Assembly (NCBI GenBank): GCA_020536535.1
Contig: JAHLWZ010000866.1
Location: 1 to 64,000, forward strand
Direction: 5' to 3'
Source: Pelomyxa schiedti
Lineage: Eukaryota; Evosea; Pelobiontida; Pelomyxidae
Length of the DNA stretch: 64,000 nt
Both the position numbers and the translations under genes were made by a program. Within the stretch, counting starts at the first letter, position 1; every line of letters starts with the position of its first letter. The notes beneath the pieces were generated by a model. It searched no databases. It saw only the letters and a program-made list of their open reading frames with translations, and was not told the DNA's origin. Of the stretch, positions 60,216 through 64,000 are shown piece by piece.

Positions 60216-63200
60216 ATGACGACCACAATGAAGAAACTACTGAGGCTTAGTGGCACTTCGTCGTCTCCCTCCATTTCGACCACTGTTGTAACAACCCCAA
60301 ACGCCACCAGCAGCTTCGCCGCGCCACCCACAATGAGCACCAGCCCCAATCCCAGCGGCTCCATATCGCCCGTCACCCCCAACAAGCCCCGGTCCGCGCT
60401 GACCTCGCCGCGGCGCGTGAGCACCAGCGGGCCCGTGTTCCTCACGCCGCCCACGACGCCGATCGCGACGACGCCGCCGCCGCAGTGGCCGATGCCGCCG
60501 ATGGGCATCGCGATCCCGACGCGGTCGTCGTCCGTGCAGCAGTCGTCGTGGACCCACGCGACGCCGACGTCGCAGTCGCTCAGCTCCTCGCACAGCGTCA
60601 GTCCCATGATCGCGATCCCGGCCGTCGGCGCGGTCTCGGCGTCCTCGTCGGGCGCCACGACGCCAAAGGCGCCGGCGCACTCCAACTCGACCTCGCCGTC
60701 GCCGTGCTCGTCGCTCTCGGCGTCGCCCAACTTGGTCGCCAACGCCTTCACGTTCACCAGGGTGACGCCGTCCCACAAGTCGCACTCCACCAACGCGCTC
60801 TTAAGCAGCTCGGTGCCGCAGAATCCTCCGGGCTGCTTGCCTGGTTTCGAGTACAGGGCGGCGATTCAGCAGCAATTCGCCGACGAGAACACTAATAACA
60901 ATAACAAGGGATTCCTATCTGGAACCAGCACCCCGCCTTGGACTGAGAACGGGGAGGATGATGGGCTTGAGGAGGAAGAAATGACGCCCTACATTGTGAT
61001 GGGGAGCGGCGGTAGCAATGGCGGCGGCACTGTGGCTGACGCGGAGTATGATGGGATTGTGATTGGAGGCGCTGGCCTCGATGGAAGCACTGTTCACCAC
61101 GATTCCAGCCCGAATACACCTCTGCGCAACTCCAGAGGGAGCAGGCACATGCTAATTAACTACCGCCAGCGGCAATCAACTGAACTGAATGGGTGGCAGG
61201 AGTCACCTGATATTTGCAGCACTTCCCCGAGGCCACCTAGTACTTCTCCTAGACCTCCTTACTCGCCAATTCACACACTTCGCGATTCCGCCTCTAGTGA
61301 GAGCAATTCAGATGCAGCTGACACTCCAAAATCAACTGTAACTTACATGATGGCTCAAAGGCTGTCCCCTCAAATTCCTCATGTAGTGCAACCCATATCT
61401 CGCCTGAATCTTCCTCCACCTCCATATCATCCAGCACCAGCACCAGACGCTTCAAATACCCCACGTATGAACGCAGCCTTCGACACTACCCCGCGAGCCA
61501 GCTCAGCCCTAGACAGTTCCACCACTCCACGAGCAAACTCCACCTGGGACTCGGGGACACCACGAATATGGGATTCAGGCACCCCACGAATATGGGACTC
61601 TGGAACACCCCGTGCAAACCTTGAATCTTCAAATACTCCACGAATAAATACGAGCCCAGATTGTGTAAACACTCCCCGCACAAACTCATCTCCAGAGTCT
61701 GCCACCACTCCGCGCATCTACGCGAACTCCAGTGTAAGTTCCTCTAACTCCGGTTATGCTCCGGTACCTCTCTCAAGTGCACACAAAACCTCTTCCCGTG
61801 AACGTCTGCTGTATTCTTCACACAAGAACGCAACCATGCGTAATCTGGCCGAGTATCTGACTGTTATTAACACTAGTCTTTTAACTCTAAAAAGTACCAA
61901 CAACTCAAACTAATTCAAGTCTAACCAACTACAAAAGTTATATCAGGAAGAAATATTAGGGGCACCAAGGGCAAGCCAGCATCAGCCTTTTGCGTGGTGA
62001 GACCGGTTGAGCCTGCAAATGATTTACCCCCAAAAGCCAAGAAAAAGATATACAAAACAGAGTGCTCAATGAAAGACCTCAACCCTGTTTGGTACGGATG
62101 TTCCCCTCAATAATAATATAGAGATCAAATAACTCCCTAAACGAACTAACTTTCCAAAGGGAACAAGAATTCGAAATGTATGATGTAAGGTTCCCTTGAA
62201 GTAAACCTCACTCCACAAATTAGAGAATTCTCCAATAGTGTCTCCTCAATAATTATCCAAGTCTTTGACCACCACAAGCTTCAAAAAGATGATGTTATTG
62301 GTGAAATTGAGATTCGAGTAGCTGAATTTTTTGATTTCAGGTTTTTTTTTTCATCCCGGGAGGCATGAATATAACCTTATGATACAGCACACATACCCTG
62401 CCACTCAGAATTGACTCTTCAACTAAGGCTTCTGGTGAGTTGGAAATCTCGTGTAAAGTTGTAACTGCATTGGAGCGCAATGAAGACGTGAGGATCACAA
62501 AGCTACATTACGACAAACTCCATTCTGTATGTGTACTCCTTTTGTATATGTGACTCACTCCTCCCAAGTTAATAATAACTGAAGATGCAAGTTTACTTCT
62601 CCTTCTTTGCGCTGCATTGGAAAATAAGTGTGATGAGAGCTTTGCAATTTCAGTGGTTCGACTTTTCAATAGAGATGGACTTGCTCAGTCATTAGTTACA
62701 AACTTGCTCTGCCGAGAAGTTACTAGAATTCTAAAAAGTAATTTTCCTTCGTTTATTCGGCCCTTAAATTGATCAGCTGGCTCGACTGTTGTACTTCGGG
62801 CCGATACCATTGCAACCAAATTATGCACTCAATATGCTAAACTAATTGGGTATCACTACCTCACTTGCGTGCTGAAGCCACAGGTAGAGGTACTGCTCCA
62901 AAGCAATTCTCAACTCTATGAAATGGATCCTGACAAGACCAGGTGAGTCCCAATCAACCTCCATGAATTAGTCTTATAACTCCCTAAAATAGCCCAAGTG
63001 ACCTATCCACCAATGCATCCGAACTTGTTAGCGTCTCTACAAGACTCGTTGAGGCTATTATGTCACCAAGTAACTTTTTGCCAAGGTTTCTTCCTTCTTT
63101 TGATGCTTAGAGTCTCATAAATGTTAGGAGCTTGCACCAAGTTATACATAGTATGAACCAGTTTGCCGTCACCATAGGTCATCCAGAGTTCTCAACTGCA

Positions 63201-64000
63201 ATCTCTGTGGCAATTTTCTTCCTGAGGTACATATGCCCAGCGGGTAAGCCTTTATCTTTATTTCGTTTTGCAAGCCCTTAATCCTCCTGTAGTTATGTTT
63301 CCGGAGCAGTGGGACATAGCATCAGGTTAGAATACAACAGGAACCTCCGCGCTTAACTTGTACATAGGGGAGGTTACAACAGAAACTAGACGGGCTCTTG
63401 TAATGGTTACTAAGATAATCCAAAGTTTGGCAAACCCCTCCAAGCAACAGTATGTATCATAATCCATACTATACCATTTCAAGATACTGGAAACCATTAA
63501 CAGTAACACTATTGAAGGGAAGTTGCCCATGAGCCGACAATGGAACTAATCCTACCAAAAATACAACCACTTAGAGAACCAATGGAACAATTCTTGCAGA
63601 GGCTTAAGGTAGTTTCCTTCTCACAGTGTTTGTAGTTAGAATGTTTTATGGTTTTTTTTTTGTATTAAAAGAGATTGCCTAGGAAAGTCCAACTAATGGA
63701 TTGCCTGATGCCTCGCATTCCATCCTCCTGGATGAGGATTATCCAATTCTTATGTCTGTATTGGTGTGTCACCCCCCGAAATCATATTTTCCTGATAGGG
63801 CAAAAAAGATTAGAAAATTTGCGGAAAAAATAGTAGCAATGGAGAAGGTCTTAAATGCACAGCAGTTGGATTCAGCAACCGCTTCTGCAAAGCTTGTGGT
63901 GTGTTTGTTTTTTTCTCCCTGTTATCGTTCCTTTCTGTGTTACTTACTCCTAACCACAGAGAGATTTCCAAGATCTCAAGGCTATTATCACCCAGCACCA
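60216..64000 (+). CDS. C2 / RasGAP protein with long Ser/Thr/Pro-rich N-terminus (partial, runs off the window)
   Basis: The first exon (60216 to about 61911) encodes more than 500 residues of low complexity: Ser/Thr/Pro stretches, an acidic EDDGLEEEE patch and a cluster of about eleven TPR/TPRx motifs (60 to 80 codons around 61460-61720, for example WDSGTPRIWDSGTPR). A C2-like region follows (about 61990-62340: VRPVEPANDLPPKAKKKIYK, ECSMKDLNPVW, HKLQKDDVIGEIEIRVAEFF). The RasGAP domain starts about 62590 (LENKCDESFAISVVRLFNRD, VLRADTIATKLCTQYAKLIG, YEMDPDKTR, ELVSVSTRLVEAIMSP, AISVAIFFLRYICPA, TETRRALVMVTKIIQSLANP) and extends past it to the window edge (SKQ, EVAHEPTMELILPKIQPLRE, ILMSVLVCHPPKSYFPDRAK). 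FLRYICPA matches the FLRFxxPA motif of the family. It would switch off Ras-type GTPases at membranes. The finger-loop Arg was not pinned down because of introns near 62510-62590. Confidence 0.82.

Noticed and set aside
60185-60793. Minus-strand ORFs opposite the RasGAP N-terminus
   Set aside because: They are shadows of the GC-rich Ser/Thr/Pro exon, made of Arg or Gly/Val runs, with no supporting motif.

Overview
This is a nuclear genomic window from a eukaryote, most likely an amoebozoan protist. The evidence is ORFs broken by many very short GT-AG introns (about 40-120 nt, some preceded by a CTAAC-like branch site), standard stop codons, very tight packing on both strands, Ser/Thr/Asn/Gln-rich linkers, and a TKL kinase with a C-terminal SH2 domain (the SHK family known from Dictyostelium). 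An archamoeba (Pelomyxa/Mastigamoeba-like) is possible but not shown. Gene models were assembled by eye from reading-frame continuity, splice signals and family knowledge, so exon ends are approximate. Layout: 1-592 (+) 3' end of a gene with an acidic tail; 781-2010 (+) Trm9-like tRNA wobble methyltransferase; 2117-3801 (+) RING-TPR protein with a CAAX-like end; 3908-8388 (-) Dicer with both RNase III domains but a degenerate helicase; 8496-10785 (+) ankyrin-like repeat protein; 11423-14985 (-) MCM8; 15224-18248 (-) SHK-type kinase with SH2; 18446-23250 (-) xanthine dehydrogenase; 23410-24614 (-) DHHC palmitoyltransferase; 24713-27612 (-) Kelch/F-box/Rho GTPase fusion; 27845-28908 (-) 2H-phosphoesterase-like protein; 29099-35013 (+) Nup155-type nucleoporin; about 35213-37401 (+) LRR/Ras fusion; 37505-40623 (-) MATH/USP7-UBL/RING/TRAF-zinc-finger fusion without a USP protease domain; 40771-41898 (-) NudC-like Nudix hydrolase; about 41945-43288 (+) F-box/Rab7-like GTPase fusion; 43369-44334 (-) TGS1 cap hypermethylase; 44537-46867 (-) second copy of the ankyrin-like gene; 47169-47553 (+) small unknown gene; 48131-51267 decayed Ty3/gypsy-type retroelement and remnants up to 52390; 52391-53517 (+) SGF29; 53749-57858 (+) CID/RRM/RS protein (SCAF4/8 or Nrd1/Seb1-like); 58099-59921 (+) SLC45/sucrose-type transporter; 60216 to the window end (+) C2/RasGAP protein. 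The most unusual content is a set of multidomain signalling and ubiquitin genes: three genes join a Ras-superfamily GTPase to an adaptor module (Kelch/F-box/Rho, F-box/Rab7-like, LRR/Ras), each with changes at normally conserved nucleotide-binding or switch positions, and one gene keeps the substrate-binding MATH and UBL parts of the deubiquitinase USP7 but carries a RING and TRAF zinc fingers instead of the protease. Two unrelated proteins (RING-TPR and the Rho fusion) end in the same CAAX-type tetrapeptide CCLQ. Together with the RasGAP and SHK kinase, these suggest local small-GTPase and ubiquitin rewiring; any functional link between them is inference.
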